From Alphaproteobacteria bacterium (GTDB lineage Bacteria; Pseudomonadota; Alphaproteobacteria; Micropepsales; Micropepsaceae): a stretch of DNA of 9,374 nt. The stretch covers positions 1 through 9,374 of the forward strand of contig JAGWSK010000424.1 in assembly GCA_028869355.1 (NCBI GenBank), in the 5' to 3' direction. Positions within the stretch are counted from its first letter, which is position 1; each line of letters opens with the position of its first letter. A program made the position numbers and the translations under genes. The notes under the pieces were generated by a model that saw only the letters and a list, made by a program, of their open reading frames with translations, searched no databases and was not told the origin of the DNA. This document shows positions 1 to 7,230 of this stretch, one piece after another.

Positions 1-11
1 GAGGAAACACC

Positions 12-317
12 ATGGACGAAAAGACCCGTACCGAACTCGAAGCGGCGGCATTTCGCCGGCTGGTCGCGCATTTGCGCAAGCGCACCGATGTGCAGAACAT
101 CGACATGATGAATCTTGCCGGGTTCTGCCGCAATTGCCTGGGCGACTGGTACCGTGAAGCCGCGGCGGAAAAGGGCATCACCCTGGAAAAGGACCAGGCG
201 CGCGAAATCGTTTACGGTATGCCGCCCGCGGAATGGAAAAAGCGGTACCAGAACGAAGCCTCGGCGGAGCAGCAGGCCGAATTCGCAAAGTCGAGTCAGG
301 CGAAAACCCACAGCTAA
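12..317 (+). CDS. DUF1244 family protein
   Basis: A 101-residue protein of the DUF1244 family, a small conserved proteobacterial family with no established function. The recognisable part is the central motif FCRNCLGDWY (residues 38-47) with two cysteines (C39, C42), followed by a region ending YGMPPAEWKKRYQ that is also typical. There is no signal peptide or membrane segment, so it should be cytoplasmic. The ATG is well supported by a GAGGAA Shine-Dalgarno sequence at 1-6, so the gene appears complete although it starts at the window edge. The last roughly 18 residues are polar and alanine-rich and probably disordered. It is 70 bp upstream of gapR on the same strand and may share its transcript. 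The paired cysteines could suggest metal or redox chemistry, but nothing here proves it. Family assignment is firm; the role is unknown. Confidence 0.88.
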   Translation: MDEKTRTELEAAAFRRLVAHLRKRTDVQNIDMMNLAGFCRNCLGDWYREAAAEKGITLEKDQAREIVYGMPPAEWKKRYQNEASAEQQAEFAKSSQAKTHS

Positions 318-387
318 AAAACGCCGCGCGCCTTTCCCGCCAACGGTTCTCGGTTTTAATAACTCAGTATCAGCACAGAGGGCGGCC

Positions 388-633
388 ATGGCTAAAAACG
401 GTTTCGCGGCGGGGCAATTGAAATCGCTGATCGAACGCGTCGAGCGGCTGGAAGAGGAAAAAGGGGCGCTCACCTCCGATATCCGTGAAGTCTATTCCGA
501 AGCCAAGGGTCATGGCTTCGATACCAAGATCATGCGCCAGGTGGTCCGGCTGCGGCGGCTCGAGACCAGCGAGCGGCAGGAGCAGGAGGCGGTGCTTGAC
601 CTCTATCTCGCGGCGCTCGGAATGGGAGGTTAA
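388..633 (+). CDS. gapR: GapR family nucleoid-associated protein (DUF2312)
   Basis: An 81-residue protein that closely matches alphaproteobacterial GapR. In Caulobacter this protein binds overtwisted, AT-rich DNA and supports replication and segregation. The diagnostic stretches are GQLKSLIERVERLEEEK (residues 9-25), EVYSEAKGHGFD (34-45) and the C-terminal EEAVLDLYLAALG-type end (here EQEAVLDLYLAALG). The first half is a long coiled-coil helix; the basic middle (KIMRQVVRLRRLE) is the expected DNA-facing part. The start chosen is the ATG at 388, preceded by GAGGGCGG at 378-385. The reading frame stays open back to 115, but that upstream part is an arginine-rich out-of-frame reading of the DUF1244 gene. 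The known family length (about 80-90 residues) agrees with this start. Cytoplasmic, nucleoid-bound. Family assignment is firm; DNA preference in this organism is inferred. Confidence 0.93.
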   Translation: MAKNGFAAGQLKSLIERVERLEEEKGALTSDIREVYSEAKGHGFDTKIMRQVVRLRRLETSERQEQEAVLDLYLAALGMGG

Positions 634-757
634 TTGCCACCCGCTCTGGCCCGCGACGAAAGGTCGCCGGTTGAGCGAATTTGGCGCCGCCATTGCCCAA
701 AACCGGGCTTTACTATAGTTCCGAGAGCGTCGGTTGCAGCAGAATCGGGAAAACAAA
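634..757 (+). other. intergenic region with weak hairpin and possible promoter
   Basis: A 124-bp gap between gapR and the oxidase subunit gene. It holds a small hairpin at 653-667 (GCGAC, loop GAAAG, GTCGC, extendable past one mismatch to 651-670) with no following T-run, so it is not a convincing intrinsic terminator. Further on, TTGCCC (693-698) and TATAGT (714-719) resemble sigma-70 -35 and -10 boxes, but the 15-bp spacer is shorter than the usual 17. The cytochrome oxidase and transhydrogenase genes need a promoter somewhere here. This is the best candidate, though weak. No EcfG-type box is present. Confidence 0.3.
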
Positions 758-928
758 ATGGCCTCGAATACGCATCAGGCAGTTGAGGATGACGCCACCA
801 AGGGCACGATGGATATTTCCGAACACGTGAAGATGTGGCTCGCGTTCTGGAATGGGGCCAAATGGTCCGCGGCCGGAATTCTTGTTGTCGCGGCACTGCT
901 CGCGATTTTCCGCACACATAACGGCTGA
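758..928 (+). CDS. aa3-type cytochrome c oxidase subunit IV
   Basis: A 56-residue single-helix membrane protein of the bacterial aa3-type cytochrome c oxidase subunit IV family (the short alphaproteobacterial type). Residues 19-33 carry the typical ISEHVKMWLAFWNGAKW-like segment, here DISEHVKMWLAFWNG, immediately before one hydrophobic helix (about 36-50) and a short tail. It packs against the core subunits of the terminal oxidase in the cytoplasmic membrane; it has no catalytic residues of its own. The ATG follows a CGGGAAAAC stretch that can act as ribosome binding site. It is not with the other cox genes but 24 bp upstream of pntAA, and may be co-transcribed with the transhydrogenase. That places a piece of the proton-pumping chain next to an enzyme that consumes the proton gradient. 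I am confident in the family because of the motif plus length. Confidence 0.85.
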   Translation: MASNTHQAVEDDATKGTMDISEHVKMWLAFWNGAKWSAAGILVVAALLAIFRTHNG

Positions 929-952
929 TCTGCTGCTCTTTCATCTACGCAA

Positions 953-2092
953 ATGGCATGGATTGTTGCGATACCGGCCGAGCGGCGCGCCGATGAGACG
1001 CGCGTCGCGGCGACCCCGGAAACCGTAAAAAAGTTCAAGGGGCTTGGTCTCGACGTCCGGGTTGAAGCGGGCGCCGGCGGCAAAGCGCGCATTTCCGATC
1101 AGGAATATGCGGCGGCGGGTGCAACCATGGTTCCAGGCGCAGGCGCTGTCCTCAACAATGCCGATGTTGTGCTCAAGGTGCGCGGTCCGTCGGAAGCGGA
1201 AATCGGGCAGATCAAGCGCGGCGCCGTTCTGGTCGGGCTGCTCTCCCCGGCAACGGAGCGCGAGACAATCGCCAAAATGGCGGCGGCCGGCATCGACGCC
1301 TTTGCCATGGAATTCCTGCCGCGGATCAGCCGCGCACAATCGATGGACGTCTTGTCCAGCCAGGCCAATCTTGCCGGCTACAAGGCAGTGATCGATGCCG
1401 CCGCCCAATTCGGCCGCGCCATGCCGATGATGATGACGGCTGCCGGCACCATCGCGCCGGCGCGGGTCCTGGTGATGGGCGCAGGAGTGGCTGGTCTGCA
1501 GGCCATCGCAACCGCGCGCCGGCTCGGCGCCATTGTCTCGGCCACCGATGTCCGCCCGGCGACCAAGGAACAGGTGGAGAGCCTCGGCGCCACTTTCGTC
1601 GCGGTGATGGATGAAGAATTCAAACAGGCGCAAACCGCGGCCGGCTATGCCAAGGAGATGTCGAAGGAATATCAGGCCAAACAGGCGGCATTGATCGCCG
1701 AAACCATTCGCAAGCAGGATATCGTCATCACCACCGCGCTGATTCCGGGACGCAAGGCACCCGTCTTGGTGACGGAAGACATGGTCAAGACCATGCGGCC
1801 CGGTTCGGTGATCGTCGATCTTGCGGCCGAACAGGGCGGCAACTGTCCGCTGACCCAGCCGGGACGCGTGATCGAGGCACACGGCGTCACGCTCATGGGC
1901 TATACCAACCTGCCGGGGCGGCTCGCGGTGGATGCCTCGAATCTCTATGCGCGCAATCTGTTCAATTTCATCAGCCTGTTTATCGATAAAAAGACCGGAG
2001 CCGCCCGAATCAACTGGGACGATGAAATCATCAAGGGCGCGAATTTAACGCGCGACGGCGCCGTCACGCATCCCTCATTGGCAGCCGCCTGA
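953..2092 (+). CDS. pntAA: proton-translocating NAD(P) transhydrogenase subunit alpha part 1 (domain I)
   Basis: A 379-residue NAD(H)-binding domain I of the proton-translocating transhydrogenase, which transfers hydride from NADH to NADP+ using the proton gradient. The N-terminus has the conserved ETRVAATPETVKK (residues 15-27). The RQD loop is visible at R124, Q129 and D132 within PRISRAQSMDVLSSQANLAGY. The Rossmann nucleotide-binding loop is GAGVAGLQA (176-184), with an acidic residue for the NAD ribose in SATDVRP (D199). The mobile-loop region follows EVD-like DEEFKQAQTAAGYAKEMS. There is no membrane segment, as expected for the split-gene form (Rhodospirillum rubrum type), where this part is a soluble peripheral subunit on the cytoplasmic side. 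No clear Shine-Dalgarno precedes the ATG, so it may be translationally linked to the upstream small gene. pntAB follows after 13 bp. Confidence 0.97.
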   Translation: MAWIVAIPAERRADETRVAATPETVKKFKGLGLDVRVEAGAGGKARISDQEYAAAGATMVPGAGAVLNNADVVLKVRGPSEAEIGQIKRGAVLVGLLSPATERETIAKMAAAGIDAFAMEFLPRISRAQSMDVLSSQANLAGYKAVIDAAAQFGRAMPMMMTAAGTIAPARVLVMGAGVAGLQAIATARRLGAIVSATDVRPATKEQVESLGATFVAVMDEEFKQAQTAAGYAKEMSKEYQAKQAALIAETIRKQDIVITTALIPGRKAPVLVTEDMVKTMRPGSVIVDLAAEQGGNCPLTQPGRVIEAHGVTLMGYTNLPGRLAVDASNLYARNLFNFISLFIDKKTGAARINWDDEIIKGANLTRDGAVTHPSLAAA

Positions 2093-2105
2093 GAGACTCA
2101 CAGTC

Positions 2106-2417
2106 ATGGAAGCCATCGATCCGCTGATATTCCGAATTTCGATTTTCGCGCTGGCGGTATTCGTCGGCTATTACGTGGTGTGGAGCGTCACGCCGGCGCT
2201 GCATACGCCGCTGATGAGCGTGACCAATGCGATCTCGTCGGTGATTGTCGTTGGCGCGCTGCTTGCAGCGGTCGTCAATTCGGCCTCCAGCGCCTCGTGG
2301 CAGGTCTCCAAAGGGCTGGGATTCTTTGCGCTGATTCTCGCTTCGGTGAACATCTTTGGCGGCTTTCTGGTGACCCAGAGAATGCTCGCGATGTATCGCA
2401 AGAAAGAGAAAAAGTGA
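2106..2417 (+). CDS. pntAB: proton-translocating NAD(P) transhydrogenase subunit alpha part 2 (domain II, membrane)
   Basis: A 103-residue membrane protein that supplies the first part of the transmembrane domain II of the transhydrogenase. Three helices can be read at about residues 8-28, 41-62 and 70-92. The loop and second helix contain the family signature TPALHTPLMSVTNAISS (about residues 29-45), and the third helix ends in NIFGGFLVTQRMLAMY, also characteristic. The C-terminus is a short lysine-rich cytoplasmic tail. The ATG is preceded by GAGAG about 10 bases upstream. The gene lies 13 bp after pntAA and 13 bp before pntB, a tight operon. In enteric bacteria this segment is fused to domain I; here it is separate, as in Rhodospirillum and most alphaproteobacteria. 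It works with PntB to form the proton path. The identification is secure. Confidence 0.96.
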   Translation: MEAIDPLIFRISIFALAVFVGYYVVWSVTPALHTPLMSVTNAISSVIVVGALLAAVVNSASSASWQVSKGLGFFALILASVNIFGGFLVTQRMLAMYRKKEKK

Positions 2418-2430
2418 GGCGATCCGCGCG

Positions 2431-3846
2431 ATGAACGCCAATATCGCCGCCCTGCTGTATCTCGCCGCGGGGGTGCTTTTCATCCTCGCGCTGCGCGGTT
2501 TGTCGAGCCCGGAAACGTCGCGCGCCGGCAATCGCATGGGCATGATCGGGATGGCGCTTGCGGTCGGCACCACGCTCGGCTGGAAGGGCGTGCCCGACGG
2601 CTTGACCTGGGGGCTGATCGGCGGCGGCTTCGCCATTGGCGGCTCTATTGGCGCGGTCACGGCGCGGCGCATTGCCATGACGGCGATGCCCCAGCTCGTT
2701 GCCGCGTTCCACAGCCTTGTCGGCCTGGCGGCGGTGCTGGTCGCAGCCGCGGCGCTGTACTCGCCCGATGCCTATGGGATCTGCGTCTACAGCGGCAACA
2801 TGTGCACCGGCATCATCCGTACACAGAGCCTGATCGAAATGAGTCTTGGCGTCGCGATCGGCGCCATCACCTTTGCCGGTTCGATCATCGCCTTCGCCAA
2901 ACTGAACGGCAATATGTCGGGCGCGCCGATCCTTTTACCGGCGCGGCACTTTGTCAATCTGCTGATCGCGCTGATCATCATTGGGCTGATCGTTTACTTC
3001 GTGATGTCGCAGGCGGCGTGGACGTTCTGGGCGATTGCCGGATTGTCCTTCGTATTCGGGATCACCCTGATCATTCCGATCGGCGGCGCCGACATGCCGG
3101 TCGTGGTGTCGATGCTGAACTCCTATTCCGGCTGGGCGGCGGCGGGCATCGGCTTCACGCTGGAAAACACGGCGCTGATCATCACCGGCGCGCTGGTCGG
3201 CTCATCGGGCGCGAGTCTGTCCTACATCAGGTGCAAGGGCATGAACCGTTCATTCATTTCGGTGATCGCCGGCGGTTTCGGCGGCGAAACGGCCGCCGCC
3301 GGCGGACCGGCGGAAACACGCCCCGTGAAGCAGGGGTCGGCGGAAGACGCAGCCTTCATCATGAAGAATGCCGGATCGGTGATTATCGTGCCGGGCTACG
3401 GAATGGCGGTGGCGCAGGCGCAGCACGCGGTGCGCGAGATGGCCGACAAGCTCAAAGCCGAAGGCGTGAAAGTCTCGTACGCCATTCATCCGGTTGCCGG
3501 GCGCATGCCGGGCCACATGAATGTCCTGCTCGCCGAGGCCAATGTTCCGTATGATGAGGTTTTCGAGCTGGAAGACATCAATTCGCAGTTCGCACAGACC
3601 GATGTCGCCTATGTCATCGGCGCCAACGATGTCACCAATCCGGCCGCGAAAACCAATCCGCAATCGCCGATTTTCGGCATGCCGATTCTCGATGTCGAAA
3701 AAGCGAAGACGGTGTTGTTCGTCAAACGCGGCATGGGATCGGGCTATGCCGGAATCGAAAACGAACTCTTCTTCCGCGACAACACCATGATGCTGTTTGG
3801 CGACGCGAAGAAAATGACCGAAGGAATCATCAAGGCCCTCGGTTGA
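2431..3846 (+). CDS. pntB: NAD(P) transhydrogenase subunit beta (domains II and III)
   Basis: A 471-residue subunit combining the remaining membrane helices (domain II, about residues 1-260) with the soluble NADP(H)-binding domain III (about 290-471). The last membrane part has the conserved SYSGWAAAGIGFTLENTAL (from residue 231), and a link follows at SYIRCKGMNRSF. In domain III the nucleotide loop is GYGMAVAQAQH (322-332), the IGANDVTNPAA motif is at 396-406, and KRGMGSGYAGIENELF (432-447) is the loop for the NADP 2'-phosphate. Length is close to the family's usual 460-480, so the gene is intact. A GAGGCG sits about 10 bases before the ATG. The complex sits in the cytoplasmic membrane and makes NADPH at the expense of the proton gradient. 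Its stop overlaps the possible TTG start of the next gene. Confidence 0.97.
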   Translation: MNANIAALLYLAAGVLFILALRGLSSPETSRAGNRMGMIGMALAVGTTLGWKGVPDGLTWGLIGGGFAIGGSIGAVTARRIAMTAMPQLVAAFHSLVGLAAVLVAAAALYSPDAYGICVYSGNMCTGIIRTQSLIEMSLGVAIGAITFAGSIIAFAKLNGNMSGAPILLPARHFVNLLIALIIIGLIVYFVMSQAAWTFWAIAGLSFVFGITLIIPIGGADMPVVVSMLNSYSGWAAAGIGFTLENTALIITGALVGSSGASLSYIRCKGMNRSFISVIAGGFGGETAAAGGPAETRPVKQGSAEDAAFIMKNAGSVIIVPGYGMAVAQAQHAVREMADKLKAEGVKVSYAIHPVAGRMPGHMNVLLAEANVPYDEVFELEDINSQFAQTDVAYVIGANDVTNPAAKTNPQSPIFGMPILDVEKAKTVLFVKRGMGSGYAGIENELFFRDNTMMLFGDAKKMTEGIIKALG

Positions 3847-4403
3847 ACGCCTTCCATCGGATTACAATCGATCCGGGATCGATGCCGCCGCAACCCGATA
3901 TCCGCTGCGCGGAACTCACAATCACCCGCGCCGGAATGGAGGCGGTGCCGGATGTGTATGCCCTGATCCGTGAAATTGCGCAGTGGCTTATCGACCGTGG
4001 TGATCCACTTTGGGGCGAAGAGGAAGTATCGCGCGATGAACTGGTTCGCGTCGCCCGTGCGGGCGAACTGATTACCGGCCGCATCGCAGGCACGCTCGCC
4101 ACCTGCATGTATCTGCATCATGAGGACCGGGTTTTCTGGCCTGAAGCGCGTCCCGGCGAAGCGCTCTATGTTCACCGGCTGGGCGTCGCGCGGCAATTTG
4201 CAGGCGCCGGCTATTCCTATGCCATGCTCGACTGGGCTGTGCGCGAAGCCAAACGGATGGGCCGCGCCTTTGTCCGGCTCGACTGCGAGCCACGCCAGAA
4301 ACTTCTCGCGCTTTACCGCAATGCCGGTTTTGTACCGGTCGATCCAGGACCGGTTCAGGTCGGGAGGCATTGGGTGGTCCGCCAGCAAAGACCGGCGGCT
4401 TAA
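3843..4403 (+). CDS. GNAT family N-acetyltransferase
   Basis: A predicted acetyl-CoA-dependent N-acetyltransferase of 186 residues. The acetyl-CoA pyrophosphate loop is RQFAGAG (residues 117-123) in HRLGVARQFAGAGYSYAML, matching the Q/R-x-x-G-x-G/A signature. It is followed by the helix WAVREAKRMG, and the C-terminal LYRNAGFVPV (158-167) is the typical motif B. Substrate cannot be told from the sequence. Two starts are possible: TTG at 3843, overlapping the pntB stop by 4 nt (TTGA), which suggests translational coupling, or ATG at 3882 (173 residues), with only a weak CGGGA upstream. The domain itself begins after either start. It is the last gene of the + strand run and ends 5 bp from the stop of the convergent kinase gene. 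The link to transhydrogenase is positional only. Confidence 0.82.
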   Translation: MNAFHRITIDPGSMPPQPDIRCAELTITRAGMEAVPDVYALIREIAQWLIDRGDPLWGEEEVSRDELVRVARAGELITGRIAGTLATCMYLHHEDRVFWPEARPGEALYVHRLGVARQFAGAGYSYAMLDWAVREAKRMGRAFVRLDCEPRQKLLALYRNAGFVPVDPGPVQVGRHWVVRQQRPAA

Positions 4404-4408
4404 TATAT

Positions 4409-6292
4409 TCAGTGCGGTGGGCTGGAATTTTGCAACCTGGTTGCCGCTACGCCGGGGTCACCGGTTGCGTCACTCCCCGTGCCGCCGTCATCCGGTTCGC
4501 GGAATGGATTTTCCGGCGTAACGGAAGCGCGTTCCACTTCGCGGTCGGGAAACAGCAATTCCACCACAGTGCCTGATGGATCGCACCGGTGAACCCCGGC
4601 ATTGCCGCCAACCTGATGGGCAAAGGCTTCAATCAATCGTGCGCCGATACCTTCGCCGTCGCCTGGAGGCGCCAGGCCAATGCCATCATCCTCAATTGCG
4701 AGGCGCAGCATTCCGTCAGGCATCGGCATCAATGAGACGCGAACAGTCCCTTCGGCTGCCCCGGGAAAAGCGTGATGAAACGCGTTGGTCAGCGCCTCCA
4801 CCAGGAAGAGCGTCAGTGGCACTGCCTGATCGCTGGGGACCGAGCGCTGAACCAGATTGAACTCCAAATGCAGGGCGCGCGCTTCGCGGCCCGCAGCCTC
4901 GTGGACCTGCCGGGAGATTTCTTCGATCAGCTTTTTAAGATCGATCGCGCCAAGGTCATCGTTTTCGTACAGAATCCGGTGCACCAGCGCGAGCGCATTG
5001 ACGCGAAACTGAGCCTGCCGCAGCGCATGCCGGGCCGCGGGATCGCGCAGTCTTCCGCCCTGCAGCGACAACAGGCTCATGACAATCTGAAGGTTGTTTT
5101 TGACCCGGTGATGGGTCTCCCGGATCAGCAGCGATTTCTGTTCGAGCGCCGTTCGCAGGCGCTTGTCGCGATCCTCCACCGCGTCGGCCATGACCGAAAT
5201 CGTTTCACCGAGATCCCGGAATTCCGCGGGCGCCGCGGCCAGCGCCACGGGGCGCACGCTGTAATGGCCGCGCGTATAGGCGAGTGCAATCCGCCGCAGA
5301 TACACCAGCCAGTGGATGATCAGCCGGCCGGTCGCGAACCAGATCGCCGCATAGGCCAGAGCCAGCATGATGATCGGAAGCAAGAGATTGGTTGCGACAT
5401 GGACGTATGTGGCGGCAAAGAGATCACGATTGCGGCGGGCATAGCCGGCGAAAATTCCGCGGCCGGAAAGCGGCGCCAGAACATAGCTCCAGGATATGCC
5501 GGACACGTTCGCGGAACGGAGTTGCGCCACGCCATCCGTAGTCGCGTGGCCGGCGAAAATCATCGCGGCGCGCCCCGGATCATTGGCGGCAATGATTCGG
5601 CCCGCAGGATCAAACAGCGCAAGGACGGTGTTGGGCGGCAACGGCCGATTCTGCAACAACCGTCTCATCCATGAGACGTCGAAGACGAGAACAATCGCTC
5701 CATCAAACATCCCTGTCGTGGAATGCAGCGGCAGAACGCCGCGCAGCAAGGTCGTCTCATAGACCGGGCTGTAACTTCGCGGCGCAACGAAGAATCCATT
5801 CTGCCGCAACGCCATTATCCACCAGCTCTGGGACACGATGTTGTTTTCTTCCGGCAGCGGTGGCGCGGCGGCGCACAGGATCCGTCCACTGCGATCGATG
5901 CGATAAAAATTGGTGAAATAGACCAGCCCCCTGGCCGCGGCGGTGAGGGATTTTGAGCAGTCCGGTCCCGGTCCGCGCACCTGCGGCTGAACGGCGAGCG
6001 CGCGCAATGCTTGCTCGCCCGACGCGAAGATAGTCTGCTCCTGGGCTGCGTTTGCGCGAGCGCCTTCAAACAGGCGCTCGCGCACGTCGGCAATATCGCG
6101 CTGTATGCGATCTATGCCTTGAAACACGCTGATCGCGGCAACCGGCGCCAGCCAGATCGTGATCCAGAACAGCAGGCGGAGGCGCAGCGGCCTCGCGCTG
6201 AACTCAGCCTGCGTCGTGCTTGGCGTCGAGCTCGTCACCTTTGTCGGGCGAGTCCGCCGGAGCCAGCCGGTCAAGCTGCGCCATAATTTCAT
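4409..6292 (-). CDS. HisKA_2 sensor histidine kinase, candidate PhyK of the general stress response
   Basis: A membrane sensor kinase, 627 residues from the chosen start. Order: basic N-terminus; helix 1 (about 37-58); a large periplasmic region (about 60-295) with Cache-like features such as YFTNFYRIDRSGRILCA and ALFDPAGRIIAANDP; helix 2 (about 300-323); a HAMP-like linker; and a HisKA_2 dimerisation domain with phospho-acceptor H395 in ETHHRVKNNLQIVMSLLS. The ATP-binding domain has its N box in FLVEALTNAFHHAFP (N503) and DDGIGL at 535-540. The C-terminal 40 residues are low-complexity. This kinase class is known to phosphorylate PhyR, and its place directly after ecfG supports that role. 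The start is uncertain: ATGs at 6292, 6301 and 6340 are in frame. I prefer 6292, with GGGGAAAG about 9 bases upstream; 6340 has GGAAGG but would overlap ecfG by 137 nt. Even from 6292 the overlap is 89 nt. The signal sensed is unknown. Confidence 0.86.
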   Translation of the reverse strand: MKLWRSLTGWLRRTRPTKVTSSTPSTTQAEFSARPLRLRLLFWITIWLAPVAAISVFQGIDRIQRDIADVRERLFEGARANAAQEQTIFASGEQALRALAVQPQVRGPGPDCSKSLTAAARGLVYFTNFYRIDRSGRILCAAAPPLPEENNIVSQSWWIMALRQNGFFVAPRSYSPVYETTLLRGVLPLHSTTGMFDGAIVLVFDVSWMRRLLQNRPLPPNTVLALFDPAGRIIAANDPGRAAMIFAGHATTDGVAQLRSANVSGISWSYVLAPLSGRGIFAGYARRNRDLFAATYVHVATNLLLPIIMLALAYAAIWFATGRLIIHWLVYLRRIALAYTRGHYSVRPVALAAAPAEFRDLGETISVMADAVEDRDKRLRTALEQKSLLIRETHHRVKNNLQIVMSLLSLQGGRLRDPAARHALRQAQFRVNALALVHRILYENDDLGAIDLKKLIEEISRQVHEAAGREARALHLEFNLVQRSVPSDQAVPLTLFLVEALTNAFHHAFPGAAEGTVRVSLMPMPDGMLRLAIEDDGIGLAPPGDGEGIGARLIEAFAHQVGGNAGVHRCDPSGTVVELLFPDREVERASVTPENPFREPDDGGTGSDATGDPGVAATRLQNSSPPH

Positions 6293-6887
6293 TGGTCGCA
6301 TCTTTCCCCGCGGGGCGTGGCTCGTTCGGCAATGGTCCATTCCCTTCCAACGCAGCGGAGAGTGCTTTGCGAGCGCGCGCCACGCGGCTCTTCACCGTTC
6401 CGACGGCGCAGTTGCTGATCTTGGCGGCGTCTTCATAGGAAAATCCACCGGCGCCGACGAGGATCAGCGCTTCACGCTGCTCGGCGGGAAGACCACGCAA
6501 GGCACGGGCGGTATCCGACAACTGCACCGCCCAGGTTTGTTCGCCGCGCGCAATTGGAACGCGCTCCGCAGCGCTCTCGTCCCACGGGGCCTGCCTCCAG
6601 GCGCGGCGGCGGTCCGAGTAGAACTGGTTGCGAAGAATCGTGAACAGCCAGGCTTTCAGGTTTGACCCTGCCCTGAACGTGTCGCGCGATTGCCAGGCTT
6701 TCGCCAGTGCCTCCTGGGCGAGATCATCGGCGAGTTCACGGTCACCACACAGCGAACGGGAGAAGGCGCGCAGGAAGGGGATGAGTTCAAGCAGATCATG
6801 CCGGAAATCCTGGTCGGATTCCGGGATGACAGCGGCAGCCTGCCCGCTGGCGCTCATGGATGGCTCGTCAAAATTGTGAGATTTCAC
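6204..6887 (-). CDS. ecfG: EcfG-type general stress response sigma factor
   Basis: A 227-residue extracytoplasmic-function sigma factor of the EcfG (ECF15) group, which directs RNA polymerase to GGAAC-N16/17-CGTT promoters. Region 2 covers about residues 28-95, with DDLAQEALAKAWQ (54-66) and LKAWLFTILRNQFYSDRRR (77-95). Region 4 covers about 130-177, with LPAEQREALILVGAGGFSYE and the helix-turn-helix NCAVGTVKSRVARARKAL. The start is GTG at 6887, overlapping the nepR stop (GTGA) with GAGGGTGGA just upstream, so translation is probably coupled to its anti-sigma factor. An ATG at 6857 is a weaker alternative. About 47 residues after region 4 (181-227) form a charged, proline-rich tail, longer than usual and overlapping the kinase reading frame. 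Activity should be held off by NepR until PhyR is phosphorylated. The promoter upstream of nepR matches its own recognition sequence. Confidence 0.96.
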   Translation of the reverse strand: MKSHNFDEPSMSASGQAAAVIPESDQDFRHDLLELIPFLRAFSRSLCGDRELADDLAQEALAKAWQSRDTFRAGSNLKAWLFTILRNQFYSDRRRAWRQAPWDESAAERVPIARGEQTWAVQLSDTARALRGLPAEQREALILVGAGGFSYEDAAKISNCAVGTVKSRVARARKALSAALEGNGPLPNEPRPAGKDATNEIMAQLDRLAPADSPDKGDELDAKHDAG

Positions 6888-7120
6888 GATCCACCCTCTT
6901 TCTTCAGGCCGGCAGCATCGATTTTCTTGAGCAGCTCAAGAAAATCGTCAGGAACCGGCTCCTGCACAACTTCATCGAACATCCGTCGCAGTTCGCGGCC
7001 AATCGCCCGCTGCCGGGCCCGGGCGGCAAGCATTTTCTCCCGATCCGGTTCTTCCTTCTTCAGCTCCAAATTCCCACCCTCGCGTCGCAAAGCCAATCCG
7101 TCGCGGAACCTTCCGTCCAT
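6884..7120 (-). CDS. nepR: NepR anti-sigma factor
   Basis: A 78-residue anti-sigma factor that binds EcfG in unstressed cells and is captured by phosphorylated PhyR under stress. The signature two-helix core is IGRELRRMFDEVVQEP (40-55) followed by VPDDFLELLKKID (56-68), which is the NepR family's conserved region. The N-terminal 35 residues are charged and probably disordered, as in other NepR proteins. The ATG at 7120 is preceded by AGGGCG at a reasonable distance; a later ATG (residue 30) would still leave the core intact. It shares a GTGA overlap with ecfG, so the inhibitor and the sigma factor are made in a fixed ratio. A perfect EcfG promoter lies upstream (7197-7221), with a leader of roughly 70 nt. 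Cytoplasmic. Assignment rests on both motif and context and is firm. Confidence 0.94.
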   Translation of the reverse strand: MDGRFRDGLALRREGGNLELKKEEPDREKMLAARARQRAIGRELRRMFDEVVQEPVPDDFLELLKKIDAAGLKKEGGS

Positions 7121-7196
7121 GTGAGCGCCCTAAGTGACTGAGTTACCAGCCTGATTAATGGCCCTCCCAAAGAAAGGCCTACCCTGAGTGCCCTTA

Positions 7197-7221
7197 AACG
7201 GACGAAGCTGGAACTAGTTCC
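7197..7221 (-). promoter_or_regulatory. EcfG-type promoter for nepR-ecfG
   Basis: Read on the - strand, GGAAC (7221-7217) is followed by a 16-bp spacer and CGTT (7200-7197). This is an exact match to the EcfG consensus GGAAC-N16/17-CGTT. It points at nepR and predicts positive autoregulation of nepR-ecfG. Its -35 box is the left half of the palindrome GTTCCGGGAAC (7217-7227), next to the divergent phyR promoter. Confidence 0.88.
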
Positions 7222-7230
7222 GGGAACGTG

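Noticed and set aside
115..387. N-terminal extension of GapR
   Set aside because: The frame is open, but this part overlaps the DUF1244 gene in another frame, is arginine-rich and is absent from the family, whose length fits the ATG at 388.
941..1882. Long open frame on the - strand (313 codons)
   Set aside because: It is antisense to pntAA, which has full family motifs; the product is rich in His, Arg and Gly and matches nothing. A typical mirror frame in GC-rich DNA.
2064..2712. Two open frames on the - strand across pntAB and the start of pntB
   Set aside because: Both are mirror frames of well-identified transhydrogenase genes.
4772..5674. Long open frame on the + strand (300 codons)
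   Set aside because: It is antisense to the histidine kinase, whose H box and ATP-binding motifs are clear. Composition is Arg/Gln-rich with no recognisable domain.
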